Origin: a bacterium
GTDB taxonomy: Bacteria > Myxococcota_A > UBA9160 > UBA4427
Length of the DNA stretch: 64,000 nucleotides
Assembly (NCBI GenBank): GCA_024742285.1
Contig: JANSYR010000001.1
Span: 682,001 to 746,000 of the forward strand
Direction: 5' to 3'
Shown: positions 8,470-16,601 of the stretch, one piece after another
How the letters are laid out: every line of letters starts with the position of its first letter
Position numbering within the stretch: position 1 is the first letter of the stretch
Notes under the pieces: generated by a model
Database searches by the model: none
Told to the model about the DNA's origin: nothing
The model's input: only the letters and a program-made list of their open reading frames with translations
Position numbers and translations under genes: made by a program

Positions 8470-9222
8470 ATGCGCCCCCCGACCTCCGATCCCCGACTAG
8501 CGCCCCCCGCTCTCCCCCCGAGCTCCTCCGACCGTCGGCCGACGACGACCGATCGACCGGCCCGCGCCGGAGTCGCCCTCGCCGCGACGCTGATCGGATC
8601 GACCGCCCTCGCGTCGAACGGCGACGCCTGCATGATCGCCGAGCCCGACGCGTCCGCGTTGGTCTCGATCGAGGTCGCTCCCGGTGTCGACGACGAGATC
8701 GAGATCGTCGTCTACGAAGAGCGCGACGAGGAAGGTCGGGTCGTGGGCAGCGACTGCTATGCGAACATCTCCGTCGCGCTCTCGGCCTTCCCGTCGATCT
8801 CGAACCGCCTCGCAACGCACACCGTGGCGCGCGCGATCGAGGAGAGCGCCGCGGCGCTCGGCGCCGAGACCTGCGACGTCCGGATCTGGTACGAGGACAC
8901 CGAAGACCAGCTCTCCCTCGGCGAGGAGTGCGTGACCGCGAAGTTCGGGTTCTCCTCCTCGGGCCATTGGACGAGCGAATCCGAGCGGAGCTGCTGGACG
9001 GATGAGGCGCTCGCGGACATCGAGGCCTGGGAGCGAGAACGCGAAGCGCAGGAGGCGCTCGACGCCGAGCAGGCCGACGCTTTCGCGGCTGCCGAGGACG
9101 GAATCGAGGAATGGGGCGAGTCGCTCGACGACGAGGCCGTCGTGGCGGCCTCCGAGGAAGTCACGCTCTCGAGCGTCGAGCCGAACACGAGCGAAGACGA
9201 GCTTCTCTGGGCCGGAAACTGA
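8470..9222 (+). CDS. secreted or periplasmic acidic protein of unknown function
   Basis: A 250-residue protein that I do not recognise. The start at 8470 follows a strong ribosome site (GAAGGAG). The N-terminus is proline- and serine-rich, then a hydrophobic stretch at about 33-48 ('GVALAATLIGSTALAS') looks like a signal or anchor segment. The middle has a small set of cysteines (C53, C76 and others) that could form disulfides. The last 80 residues are strongly acidic (EAQEALDAEQADAFAAAEDG) and probably helical or disordered. Codon use matches its neighbours, so it is a real gene. Confidence 0.72.
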   Translation: MRPPTSDPRLAPPALPPSSSDRRPTTTDRPARAGVALAATLIGSTALASNGDACMIAEPDASALVSIEVAPGVDDEIEIVVYEERDEEGRVVGSDCYANISVALSAFPSISNRLATHTVARAIEESAAALGAETCDVRIWYEDTEDQLSLGEECVTAKFGFSSSGHWTSESERSCWTDEALADIEAWEREREAQEALDAEQADAFAAAEDGIEEWGESLDDEAVVAASEEVTLSSVEPNTSEDELLWAGN

Positions 9223-9260
9223 GTCGCGGCGATGCCCGCGATCGGGCCCGGGACGATTCC

Positions 9261-9296
9261 TGGGCCTACTCGTGGGCCTACGCCTGGGCCTTCTCC
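9261..9296. repeat. 12-bp triple tandem repeat at the 3' end of the NTF2-like gene
   Basis: Three 12-bp units, TGGGCCTACTCG, TGGGCCTACGCC and TGGGCCTTCTCC, lie in tandem and span the last codons and stop of the minus-strand gene ending at 9278. On that strand the unit places TAG stops in successive copies (GCGTAGGCC, GAGTAGGCC). The cause is probably local slippage. Confidence 0.75.
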
Positions 9297-9745
9297 GCCT
9301 CGACGCGCTTCTTCGCGTCCATCCATCCCTTGATCATGGTCCCGAAGTGCGCCGGGTTGTAGACGTCCTCTTCGTAGGACCACTGCATGTTCCCGGCGTA
9401 CTTGAGGATCGTGATGTTGTACTCCTGGTGGATCGAGCCGTCGCCGGGATCGATCATGCGATTCCAGACCTTCGCGATCACCGTGCCCTTGTCTTCGTCG
9501 ATCGTGTACCAGTCGATCGGGAAGTAACGCATCTGCTGGTTGATCGGCTCGTCCATGGTCTTCTGGATCCAGTTGTAGATCGCTTCCCGGCCACCGAAAG
9601 AGCCGTAGTGGTGCTCCACGTACGTCGCGTCCTCGGTGAACATGTCCGCCCACTTGCGCCAATCCCCCGACGTCCCCGCGTCGAGGGCCGTCTTCTGATA
9701 GACATCGAAGGCTTCTTCCAATTCTTCCCGGCTCCAGCGTCCCAT
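9278..9745 (-). CDS. nuclear transport factor 2 (NTF2)-like / SnoaL-type protein
   Basis: A 155-residue NTF2-fold protein. It has the typical pattern 'WADMFTEDATYVEHHYG' followed by 'GREAIYNWI' and the late strands around 'IAKVWNRMIDPGDG'. The fold is used by ketosteroid isomerases, SnoaL cyclases, limonene-epoxide hydrolases and dehydratases, and also by non-enzymatic proteins. The start ATG at 9745 has GAGGAG 8 nt upstream. The specific reaction cannot be read. Lipid- or steroid-catabolic neighbours elsewhere in the window make an isomerase or hydratase role plausible. Confidence 0.88.
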   Translation of the reverse strand: MGRWSREELEEAFDVYQKTALDAGTSGDWRKWADMFTEDATYVEHHYGSFGGREAIYNWIQKTMDEPINQQMRYFPIDWYTIDEDKGTVIAKVWNRMIDPGDGSIHQEYNITILKYAGNMQWSYEEDVYNPAHFGTMIKGWMDAKKRVEAEKAQA

Positions 9746-9912
9746 CGACGATCTCCTCGCAATCGGCGCCGTGATCGCAGATTCGCGCGGCGTGCTCGTC
9801 AGTCTACGGGGCGGACACGCGCGCGCAACGACGTCCGAAACCGCCCCGGCGCGCTCCGCTCGCGGCGGTATCTTCTCGCGACCCCGCGAAGACGCGCAGG
9901 AAGGAGCCCCCC

Positions 9913-10701
9913 GTGACCGACTACCGAGCCCCCTCCCCCCTCCAATTCGAGAAGGTCGCCAACTTCCGCGACATGGGCGGACATACGACCCACGACGGCC
10001 GCCGTCTCGCTCGGGGGCGGCTGCTCCGCGCCGGTCATCTCGGCCACGCGACCGATGCCGACGTGGCACTCCTCGAGCCCTTCGGCCTACGCCGTGTCTT
10101 CGACTTCCGGACGGCCAAGGACATCGAGCTCGAAGGCGCCGATCGCCTCACGAGCCAGGCCGAGAGCGTACTGCTGCCCATGCCGGACCCCGCGAAGGGT
10201 GCGGACATCCGCGAGCTGATGGAGAACGCCGGCCCGGACGACATGGAGCGGCTCTTCGGTGACGGGAAGGCCGAACGGATGATGATCGAGTCCGCCGCCG
10301 GACTCGTCCGCGAGCGCAGGGAGCCCTACTCGCTCTTCCTCAAGGCGCTGGCCCACGACGCCCACGTGCCGGCCCTCTTCCACTGCTCCGCCGGCAAGGA
10401 CCGCGCGGGCTGGGCCGGCTCGGTCGTGCTCCTCACGCTCGGCGTTCCCGAGGATCAGGTCATCGAGCAGTACCTGCTCAGCAATCGCGCCGGCGAGGAG
10501 ATCATCGAGCGCAGCAAGCAGAACGGGAATGCCTGGTGGCACGAAGCCCTCGCGCCCTTGATCGGCGTCCGAGAGGTGTACATCCAGGCGTCCTTCGACG
10601 CGGTCGCCGCGGATTGGGGCGACTTCGACACCTACCTCTCGCAGGGCCTCGGGATCACCGACGACGAACGCGCGTCGATCCGGGCGAACCTGCTCGAGTA
10701 G
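9913..10701 (+). CDS. tyrosine/serine-type protein phosphatase (Y_phosphatase3 family)
   Basis: A 262-residue phosphatase with the C(x)5R P-loop HCSAGKDRAG: C158 is the nucleophile and R164 the phosphate-binding arginine. The N-terminal 'NFRDMGG' is the usual entry motif of this bacterial family. The FDFRTAKDIELEG segment around 63-75 is also characteristic. Members act on phosphotyrosine, phosphoserine or phosphoinositides. It starts at a GTG with AAGGAG 8 nt upstream. It is followed after 30 nt by an SDR gene on the same strand. Confidence 0.93.
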   Translation: MTDYRAPSPLQFEKVANFRDMGGHTTHDGRRLARGRLLRAGHLGHATDADVALLEPFGLRRVFDFRTAKDIELEGADRLTSQAESVLLPMPDPAKGADIRELMENAGPDDMERLFGDGKAERMMIESAAGLVRERREPYSLFLKALAHDAHVPALFHCSAGKDRAGWAGSVVLLTLGVPEDQVIEQYLLSNRAGEEIIERSKQNGNAWWHEALAPLIGVREVYIQASFDAVAADWGDFDTYLSQGLGITDDERASIRANLLE

Positions 10702-10731
10702 CCTTCGCCAACCCAGGAGACGGAGAAGAAG

Positions 10732-11562
10732 ATGGAGAACCTCGACGGAAAGATCGCCGTCGTCACCGGCGCGAGCAGCGGAATCGGACTCGGGATCGCC
10801 AAGGAGCTCGCCCGCCACGGCATGTCGATCGTGATGGCCAGCCAGAGCGCCGATCGCCTGGCCGCCTCCGCCGAGGAGGTCCGCGCCCTCGGCGCCGAGG
10901 TCCTCGAAGTGCCGACCGATGTCGCCAAGAAGTCGGAGATCGAGCGCCTCGCCGAGAAGACCCTCGAGCGCTTCGGCGCGGTCCACGTCCTGGTGAACAA
11001 CGCGGGCGTCTACGCCCCGGGCTACGCCTGGGAGCTCGACGACGACGACTGGGACTGGGTCGTCGACGTGAACTACTGGGGAACGGTGAACGGCATCCGC
11101 GTCTTCATGCCCCATCTCCTCGAACAGGACGAAGCCCACGTCGTGAACGTGTCGTCGGCAGGCGGGATCATGACCGCGATGTGCCACGGTCCGTACACGT
11201 CGACCAAGCACGCGATCGTCGGCCTCTCGAAGGGTCTGCGCGTCGAGTGCGCCATGAAGCAATCGAAGGTCGGCGTGACCCTCGTCTGCCCCGGCGGCGT
11301 CGCCACCAACATCTCGTCCCAGTTCGACCGCTCCGGGCCGGACGGGCAGCCCCGCGGTGATCGCCCGCTCCCGAACGAGATCAAGGAGCTCTGGAAGGCC
11401 GTCGACGCCACCGTCGACGGCGGCATCCCGAGCGACGAGGTCGGCCGGATGGTCCATCAGGCCATCACCGAGAACGTCTTCTGGGTTCTGCCGAACGCCG
11501 AGTGCTACTTCCCGATCTTCGACCAGGAGTTCGAAGAGATGAAGAACGCGATCCGGAACTAG
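10732..11562 (+). CDS. SDR family oxidoreductase
   Basis: A 276-residue classical SDR. It has TGASSGIG (12-19), NNAG (89-92) and the catalytic residues S141/S142, Y155 and K159 (YTSTK). The long C-terminal part 'PSDEVGRMVHQAITEN' is a substrate-side extension seen in many lipid- or steroid-acting SDRs. The ribosome site GGAGAAGAAG precedes the ATG. The gene converges with the VOC gene and their stop codons overlap. Substrate unknown. Confidence 0.93.
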   Translation: MENLDGKIAVVTGASSGIGLGIAKELARHGMSIVMASQSADRLAASAEEVRALGAEVLEVPTDVAKKSEIERLAEKTLERFGAVHVLVNNAGVYAPGYAWELDDDDWDWVVDVNYWGTVNGIRVFMPHLLEQDEAHVVNVSSAGGIMTAMCHGPYTSTKHAIVGLSKGLRVECAMKQSKVGVTLVCPGGVATNISSQFDRSGPDGQPRGDRPLPNEIKELWKAVDATVDGGIPSDEVGRMVHQAITENVFWVLPNAECYFPIFDQEFEEMKNAIRN

Positions 11563-11963
11563 CCGTCCGTCGAAAGCAGTTCCAGCAGGTTGTGGTCCGG
11601 ATCCCGGAAGTAGACCGAGAGGCCCATCTCGCCGTCCGCCGCCGGCCGCGGACCCTCCCCCTCAATCACCTCGACGCCGTGGTCGACGAGGAGCTTTCGC
11701 GCCTCCTCGATCGGCCCGTCGAAGCGGAAGCAGAAGTCGGCCGAGCCCGGGGTGGGCGTGTCGGCGTGGGGCGAGGCGGGGGACGCCGCATCGTGGATCG
11801 AGAGGCGGCTCGCGCCGATCTGCAGGAGTACGACGGGGATCTTCCCCTCCCGCCAGAGGTCCTCGTAGATCGTCGTCGCGCCGAGGACGCGCTTGTAGAA
11901 GTCGAGGGTCGCCTCCACGTCGGCGCAGGTCAGCGCGACGTGGTCGAGTCCGCGTACGGGCAT
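11559..11963 (-). CDS. VOC family (glyoxalase/bleomycin-resistance fold) protein
   Basis: A 134-residue single VOC domain. It has the opening GLDHVALTCADVEATLDFY, the middle metal-site strand around 'SADFCFRF' and the closing 'VYFRDPDHNLLELL', whose last glutamate is the usual metal ligand. This is the layout of glyoxalase-like lyases and epimerases. I chose ATG at 11963 because GGAGGAA lies 7 nt upstream. A weaker start at 11984 would add seven residues. Its 3' end overlaps the convergent SDR stop. Substrate unknown. Confidence 0.88.
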   Translation of the reverse strand: MPVRGLDHVALTCADVEATLDFYKRVLGATTIYEDLWREGKIPVVLLQIGASRLSIHDAASPASPHADTPTPGSADFCFRFDGPIEEARKLLVDHGVEVIEGEGPRPAADGEMGLSVYFRDPDHNLLELLSTDG

Positions 11964-12042
11964 GCTTCGTTCCTCCCGGGTCATCGCTCGTTATCATCGC
12001 GCGATCCGCGGAAGCGCGCTTCCGCGAGTCAGGAGCCCGAAC

Positions 12043-12810
12043 ATGTCCGAGTCGCCCATCCTTTTCGAAAAGCGCGACGACGGGATCGCCGTCGTGACGC
12101 TCAACCGGCCGGAGAAGCTGAACGCGCTGACCGGGCCGCTCCTCGATGCCCTCGACGAAGCCGTCGACCGGGTCGCGAACGACCCCGAGATCAGGGTCTT
12201 CCTGCTGCGGGGCGCCCCGCGCCCGGACGGCCGCCCCTGCTTCAGCGCCGGCGTCGACGTGAACGCGGTCATGGAAGGGACCGGCGTCGGCGAAGAGCAG
12301 GGCTTCCTCCTCACGAACAAGATCGACGACCTGCTCAAGCCCTCGATCGCCGTCATCGACGGCATCTGCACGACCGGCGGCGCCGAGATCGCGATCGCCT
12401 GTGACTTCCGTCTGGTCGGCCGCCAGGCCCGGATCAGTGACTGGCACCTGAAGAAGCTCGGCACCGGCCTCGGCGCCTGGGGCGCGTCGACCCGCTGGGC
12501 GCGGGAGTGCGGCGTCACGAACGCGAAGCAGATGCTCCTGACCGGCCGCGAGATCGACGGCGACGAAGCGTTCCGGATCGGCTTCGCCAGCGCGGTCTAC
12601 GACTCGGACGCCCTCGACGCCGGCGCCTTCGAGATGGCGGGACGGATCGCGGAGATGAACCCCGACGGCGTGAAGCTCGTCCTCGCCCACCTCGACCGGA
12701 TCGAAGACATGAGTCGCGACCAGGCGCTTCGCTGGGCCCAGCTCTCCGCCGACTGGCTCGACGTCAAGGTCGGAGCGAGCGAGCTCCAGGGAAAGGTGCT
12801 CGGTCGCTGA
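12043..12810 (+). CDS. enoyl-CoA hydratase/isomerase family protein
   Basis: A 255-residue crotonase-fold protein. 'VVTLNRPEKLNALT' and the oxyanion-hole segment 'CFSAGVDVN' fit the family. The first catalytic position is E in GGAEIAIACD. The second glutamate of classical hydratases (usually in a P-E-x-x-x-G segment) is replaced by 'ISDWHLKKLGTGLGAWG', so this may not be a simple hydratase. AGGAG lies 8 nt before the ATG at 12043. It stands apart from the other beta-oxidation genes in the window. Confidence 0.9.
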   Translation: MSESPILFEKRDDGIAVVTLNRPEKLNALTGPLLDALDEAVDRVANDPEIRVFLLRGAPRPDGRPCFSAGVDVNAVMEGTGVGEEQGFLLTNKIDDLLKPSIAVIDGICTTGGAEIAIACDFRLVGRQARISDWHLKKLGTGLGAWGASTRWARECGVTNAKQMLLTGREIDGDEAFRIGFASAVYDSDALDAGAFEMAGRIAEMNPDGVKLVLAHLDRIEDMSRDQALRWAQLSADWLDVKVGASELQGKVLGR

Positions 12811-12946
12811 AGGCGATTCGCCCCGGCCGGGGGCGACACGCGTTCGTGACGTAGCCGAAAGCTCGCACGCCCTTCACACGATCGTCATTCTCGAACGAGA
12901 TGATCTCCCGAGACGCGCCCTCTGCGTCACAGGAGGTTCCCCCCGA

Positions 12947-13246
12947 ATGCAGGAACGAAGACGCTCCGATCGCGAGTCCCATCACGCCGAGCTGGTCCTT
13001 CTCCCGAGCATCATCGAGTTCGCCCAGGAAGAGTTCGACGACTCCCCGCTCGATCCCTGGGACCGGGTCGGACTCACACGCGAAGAACGCGCCCGGCTCA
13101 AGGGGCCGAGCGCGATCTGCCTGACCGACGGCGACAAGCACATCCAGCTGATGTCGCCGAACCACGTCGAGCGCGGTCCCGAGCGCGACGAGCAGCTGAT
13201 CCGCCTCCAGGACTGCCTGGACGCCGGCTTCCAGCTCGTCGGCTGA
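12947..13246 (+). CDS. small protein of unknown function
   Basis: A 99-residue soluble protein without membrane segments or a signal peptide. It is preceded by a strong ribosome site, AGGAGG, 10 nt before the ATG. The sequence 'EEFDDSPLDPWDRVGLTREE' and 'ICLTDGDKHIQLM' gives no family match that I recognise. Charged residues are common and codon use resembles the neighbours. It sits alone between an enoyl-CoA hydratase-like gene and the selenoprotein cassette on the other strand. Its real status is likely but unproven. Confidence 0.6.
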   Translation: MQERRRSDRESHHAELVLLPSIIEFAQEEFDDSPLDPWDRVGLTREERARLKGPSAICLTDGDKHIQLMSPNHVERGPERDEQLIRLQDCLDAGFQLVG

Positions 13247-13303
13247 ACGCCGCGCGGCCCGGCCCCCCGCGGAGCGCCCGCAGGCGGCGAACCAGCCGGA
13301 GGA

Positions 13304-13819
13304 CTAGCCGGCGATCCGCGCCACCACTTCGTCGACCGCCTGGTCGGCGATCACGCGCATCTCGTCGTCCGTCCGATCCTGGATCGGATGCTCGACGTAG
13401 ACCGCGGAGGGTTTCGTGCCGAGCGCCTTCGCCTGCGCGTCCGCGCCGTCGACGAACTCGACGGTCGAGACGAAGACGGAGGGAACGCCGCGATCCTCGA
13501 GGTCCACCGTGTCGTGCACACTGCACGACGTGCAGCTGCCTCAATCGGCGAGGGCTTCGACGACCGCGTCACACTGGGTCGCGATCTCGTGCCGGAGGTC
13601 GATCGGCGCCGGCTTCGTGAAGGTCGGCTTCGCGTAGCGGATCACGGAAGCGCCGCGCGCGGTCAGCAGATCCTCGAGCCGGTCGAGGAAGACGTCCCCA
13701 CGCGCCTTCCGGATGTCGAGCAGTCCGATCGTCTTGCCCGCGAGCTCGGCGAGCCGGGCCGGCCGGACGCGCTCGGCCGGGACGGCTTCGCTCGAGGGGT
13801 CGAGGAGGACGGTCGTCAT
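13304..13819 (-). CDS. UGSC family selenoprotein (in-frame UGA read as selenocysteine)
   Basis: The frame runs from ATG 13819 (GGAG 8 nt upstream) to the stop at 13304, interrupted only by TGA at 13541-13543. That gives 171 residues with selenocysteine at position 93. Both halves are coding-like. The TGA is followed directly by GSCTSC, so the motif is U-G-S-C, the hallmark for which this family is named. The N-terminal part 'KTIGLLDIRKARGDVFLDRL' and the 'DAVVEALAD' before U93 match the family. After it come SVHDTVDLEDRG and 'VPSVFVSTVEF'. The pair U93/C96 is a CxxC-like redox centre. A SECIS hairpin lies just behind the UGA. It sits 34 nt downstream of a thioredoxin-fused partner. Selenocysteine machinery is not in this window. 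Confidence 0.9.
13511..13529 (-). promoter_or_regulatory. candidate bacterial SECIS element
   Basis: Within the coding sequence, right behind the TGA, GTCGTGC (13511-13517) and GCACGAC (13523-13529) form a perfect 7-bp stem. The loop reads AGTGT on the coding strand. The loop G is about 20 nt after the UGA, in the range known for bacterial SECIS hairpins, which bind SelB. It overlaps codons for T97 to D103. An alternative smaller stem (CTGCAC/GTGCAG) is also possible. Confidence 0.75.
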
Positions 13820-13853
13820 GACGTGATCTCCTTGTCGTCGCGGCCGCTGCCGC

Positions 13854-15314
13854 TCAAGGCGTGATGGCCTTGCAGACGGGCGCGCTGCCCATCTCACCGT
13901 TGGCCCAGCCGGGGATGATCGCGGAGAAGAGCCCCGCCCCCCCACCGGCATGGACGACCCGCAGGCCGTCGGGCTTGAACTTCGGAACCTGGTTGCCGCG
14001 CACGCTCTCGGGCAGGCCGTCGGCGATCCCGCCGGCGCCGCGCACGAGATCGTCGCCGTTCATGAGCGTGAGCTCGTGGAGGCGCCTCACCAGATCCTCG
14101 CGCGTCCAGCCGGCTTCGCGAAAGATTCGGGAGTGCTCCGGCGAGACGACGACGATCGCGTCGAAGGCGAGCACCATCTTCGGCGTGAGCATGTGGCGAA
14201 GCGCGTCGGCGAACATGTGACAGAGGGACTCGGGATCCCGGGCGATCTGATCGACGACCGTTCGCGGTCCCTCGCCCGGAAAGAGCGTGACCGTATTCGT
14301 CCCCGCCTCGAAGCCGAACTCCGTATTGAGGGGCGTGAAGGGCGAGCCTTCCTCGTCTTCGGGGAAACAGAAGCCGACCTTGCCGGGGTTGCCGAGGGTG
14401 GCGCGATCGACCTCGCCGGGCCGGCCGCCGCCGACGTTCCGGATGACCAGCTGGAGGGCGCGTCCGATCGTGCTGTTCGCGCGATTGCCCTGACCGAATA
14501 CGTTCTTGCCCGCGTTCATTCCGATCGCGTTCCGGATCGGGCCGTTCACCACGAGCACCGGTCCCGCGGACATGGTCGTCGCGAGCAGGCCGTGGATGTT
14601 GAACTCATCCGTACACGCCGCCTCGACCGCCGCGATCACGACCGGCAGGTACTCGGGCTTGCAGCCCGCCATGACGGCGTTGATCGCGACCTTTTCGACC
14701 GTGCAGGGCGCCAGATCGGGCGGAACGTTCGCGACGACCTCGTCCGGGGCGCGCGTCGTTCCCTCGAGCATGCGCAGCACCCGCGCTTCCGTCGGCGGCA
14801 CGATCGGCAGGCCGTCGGTCCAGCCGCGATCGAAGAAGGCTTCCTGCTCGTCCTCGAGCTCGGCGATCTCGACGCGGCGGGCCTTGAGCTTCGACCCGGT
14901 GAAGCGGATCGCGAGCTCCGGCGCGCGAGAGGGATCGACGGAGAGCGAGCCGCAACCCGGACGGAGCTCGGGCAGGCCCGGGCCGAGATCGGCGACACGG
15001 GTCAGCGCCTCCCACTCGCCGCGATGCCAGCCGATCGCGCGCTCGACTTCCTCTCCGCCCTCGACGCGAAGAAGCGTCGGAACCGCCTCGATCTCGTGAT
15101 GCCAGGAAACGGCCAGATCCGTGTCGTCGACCCGGTCGACGCCGTCCGGGAACCCCGGATCGTCCTGGGTATAGACGGTGACCGGAGCCTCCTTCGAGAG
15201 CGCGGCGAGCACCGGCGCGACCAGCTCGCAGGTCGGGCAGTCGCGCTTCACGAAGGCAACGATGCCCTCGGGCAGGGGCGGCTTCGCCGTCGGATCGGAG
15301 GGGGTGGACGCCAT
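13854..15314 (-). CDS. thioredoxin-like domain fused to UGSC-partner protein
   Basis: A 486-residue protein with two parts. Residues about 15-115 are thioredoxin-like: the active site is CPTC (26-29, in VKRDCPTCELV) and a cis-proline segment VPT lies at 78-80. From about 155 on comes a larger domain opening with 'WTDGLPIVPPTEARV' (165-179), followed by 'AGCKPEYLPVV' and 'GMNAGKNVFGQGNRANSTIG'. I know this combination as a family of uncharacterised proteins next to UGSC selenoproteins. No biochemical activity is established to my knowledge. It starts at ATG 15314. It ends at TGA 13854, which I read as a true stop since no UGSC follows. It forms an operon with the selenoprotein 34 nt downstream and could reduce it, which is inference. 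Confidence 0.85.
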   Translation of the reverse strand: MASTPSDPTAKPPLPEGIVAFVKRDCPTCELVAPVLAALSKEAPVTVYTQDDPGFPDGVDRVDDTDLAVSWHHEIEAVPTLLRVEGGEEVERAIGWHRGEWEALTRVADLGPGLPELRPGCGSLSVDPSRAPELAIRFTGSKLKARRVEIAELEDEQEAFFDRGWTDGLPIVPPTEARVLRMLEGTTRAPDEVVANVPPDLAPCTVEKVAINAVMAGCKPEYLPVVIAAVEAACTDEFNIHGLLATTMSAGPVLVVNGPIRNAIGMNAGKNVFGQGNRANSTIGRALQLVIRNVGGGRPGEVDRATLGNPGKVGFCFPEDEEGSPFTPLNTEFGFEAGTNTVTLFPGEGPRTVVDQIARDPESLCHMFADALRHMLTPKMVLAFDAIVVVSPEHSRIFREAGWTREDLVRRLHELTLMNGDDLVRGAGGIADGLPESVRGNQVPKFKPDGLRVVHAGGGAGLFSAIIPGWANGEMGSAPVCKAITP

Positions 15315-15404
15315 CGCCCCAGGATACCCGAATACGCCGACCTCGACGCGACCCCCGGTTTCCGTGGCTGCTAGCTTCCCGCCTCGCTTCGGAGGCCACC
15401 GCCC

Positions 15405-16565
15405 ATGACCGAATCCAGCGCGAACGGGCCCCTCGCGGGCTACCGCGTCGTCGACCTGACCACGATGATCTCGGGCCCCATGGCCACCTGTGTCCTCGGG
15501 GACCAGGGCGCCGACGTGATCAAGGTCGAGTCCCCCGGCGTGGGCGACCTGGTCCGCCGGCTCGGCGCCCCCCGCGATGGGATCACCGCGACCTTCGCGA
15601 CGACCAACCGCAACAAGCGCTCGATCGTCCTCGACCTCAAGCAGGACTCCGACATGGAGGCGTTCCGGAAGCTCGTCGCGACCGCCGACGTCGTCGTCCA
15701 GAACTTCCGCCCCGGCGTCGTCGACCGCATGGGCATCGGCTGTGACGCCCTGCGCGCGATCAAGCCCGACCTGATCTACGTCTCGATCTCGGGCTTCGGC
15801 GAGACGGGGCCCTACTCCGGCAAGCGCGTCTACGACCCGGTCATCCAGGCGCTCTCCGGACTCGCGACGATCCAGGGCGATCGCGGCGTCGGTCGACCGA
15901 AGATGATGCGCGTCGTGATCCCGGACAAGGTCACGGCGATGACCGCCGCGCAGGCGATCACGGCGGCGCTCCTCGCGAAGGAGCGGACCGGAGAGGGGCA
16001 GCACGTCAAGCTCTCGATGCTCGATGCGATGATCTCCCTCGCCTGGCCCGAAGGCTACGCGGGTCACACCTTCGTGGGCAGCGAGGCCGACGTGCCGCGC
16101 AACGCCCTCGCCCAGGACCTCGTCTTCGAGACGAAGGACGGATACATGACGGCGGGCGCGGTCTCGGACTCCGAGTGGCACGGGCTGACCCGCGCCCTCG
16201 GCCATCCCGAGTGGCTCGACGACGATCGTTTCAAGACCGCGGGCGGCCGCGTCGCCTACGCGAAGGAGCGCCTCGACCAGACCGCCGACGTACTCGTCAC
16301 GCGCACCACCGAGGAGTGGCTCGAGCGCCTCGACGCGGAGCAGGTCCCCTGCGCCCCGATCCTGCCGCTCTCGGAGATCCTCGAGCATCCGCAGATCGAA
16401 GCGACCGGCGTGGTCGTCGAGACGGATCACCCCGTCGCGGGCCGGATCCGTCAGGCGCGCGCCGCCGCGCAGTTCGAGAAGACCCCGACCAACCTGGACC
16501 GCCCCGCCCCGACGCTCGGCGAGCACACGGACGAGATCCTCGCCGAGCTCGGCCTCGCGCGGTAG
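15405..16565 (+). CDS. CaiB/BaiF family (class III) CoA-transferase
   Basis: A 386-residue type III CoA-transferase, which moves CoA between carboxylic acids by a mixed-anhydride mechanism on an aspartate. The N-terminal 'GYRVVDLTTMISGPMA' and 'LGDQGADVIKVESPG' are diagnostic. The catalytic aspartate is D144 in RVYDPVIQALSG. The family contains fatty-acid, bile-acid, carnitine and aromatic-acid enzymes. It is first in a same-strand run with an MDR reductase, a second CoA-transferase and a GNAT. The gap to the next gene is only 36 nt, so one operon is likely. Confidence 0.94.
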   Translation: MTESSANGPLAGYRVVDLTTMISGPMATCVLGDQGADVIKVESPGVGDLVRRLGAPRDGITATFATTNRNKRSIVLDLKQDSDMEAFRKLVATADVVVQNFRPGVVDRMGIGCDALRAIKPDLIYVSISGFGETGPYSGKRVYDPVIQALSGLATIQGDRGVGRPKMMRVVIPDKVTAMTAAQAITAALLAKERTGEGQHVKLSMLDAMISLAWPEGYAGHTFVGSEADVPRNALAQDLVFETKDGYMTAGAVSDSEWHGLTRALGHPEWLDDDRFKTAGGRVAYAKERLDQTADVLVTRTTEEWLERLDAEQVPCAPILPLSEILEHPQIEATGVVVETDHPVAGRIRQARAAAQFEKTPTNLDRPAPTLGEHTDEILAELGLAR

Positions 16566-16601
16566 GCGAGTTCGGCGCCCAAGGAATCGACAGGAACCGA
16601 C

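Noticed and set aside
13854-13856. Second possible selenocysteine UGA at the end of the thioredoxin-fused protein
   Set aside because: The codons after it do not give a GSC or other redox motif, and the coding signal ends there. Treated as a true stop.
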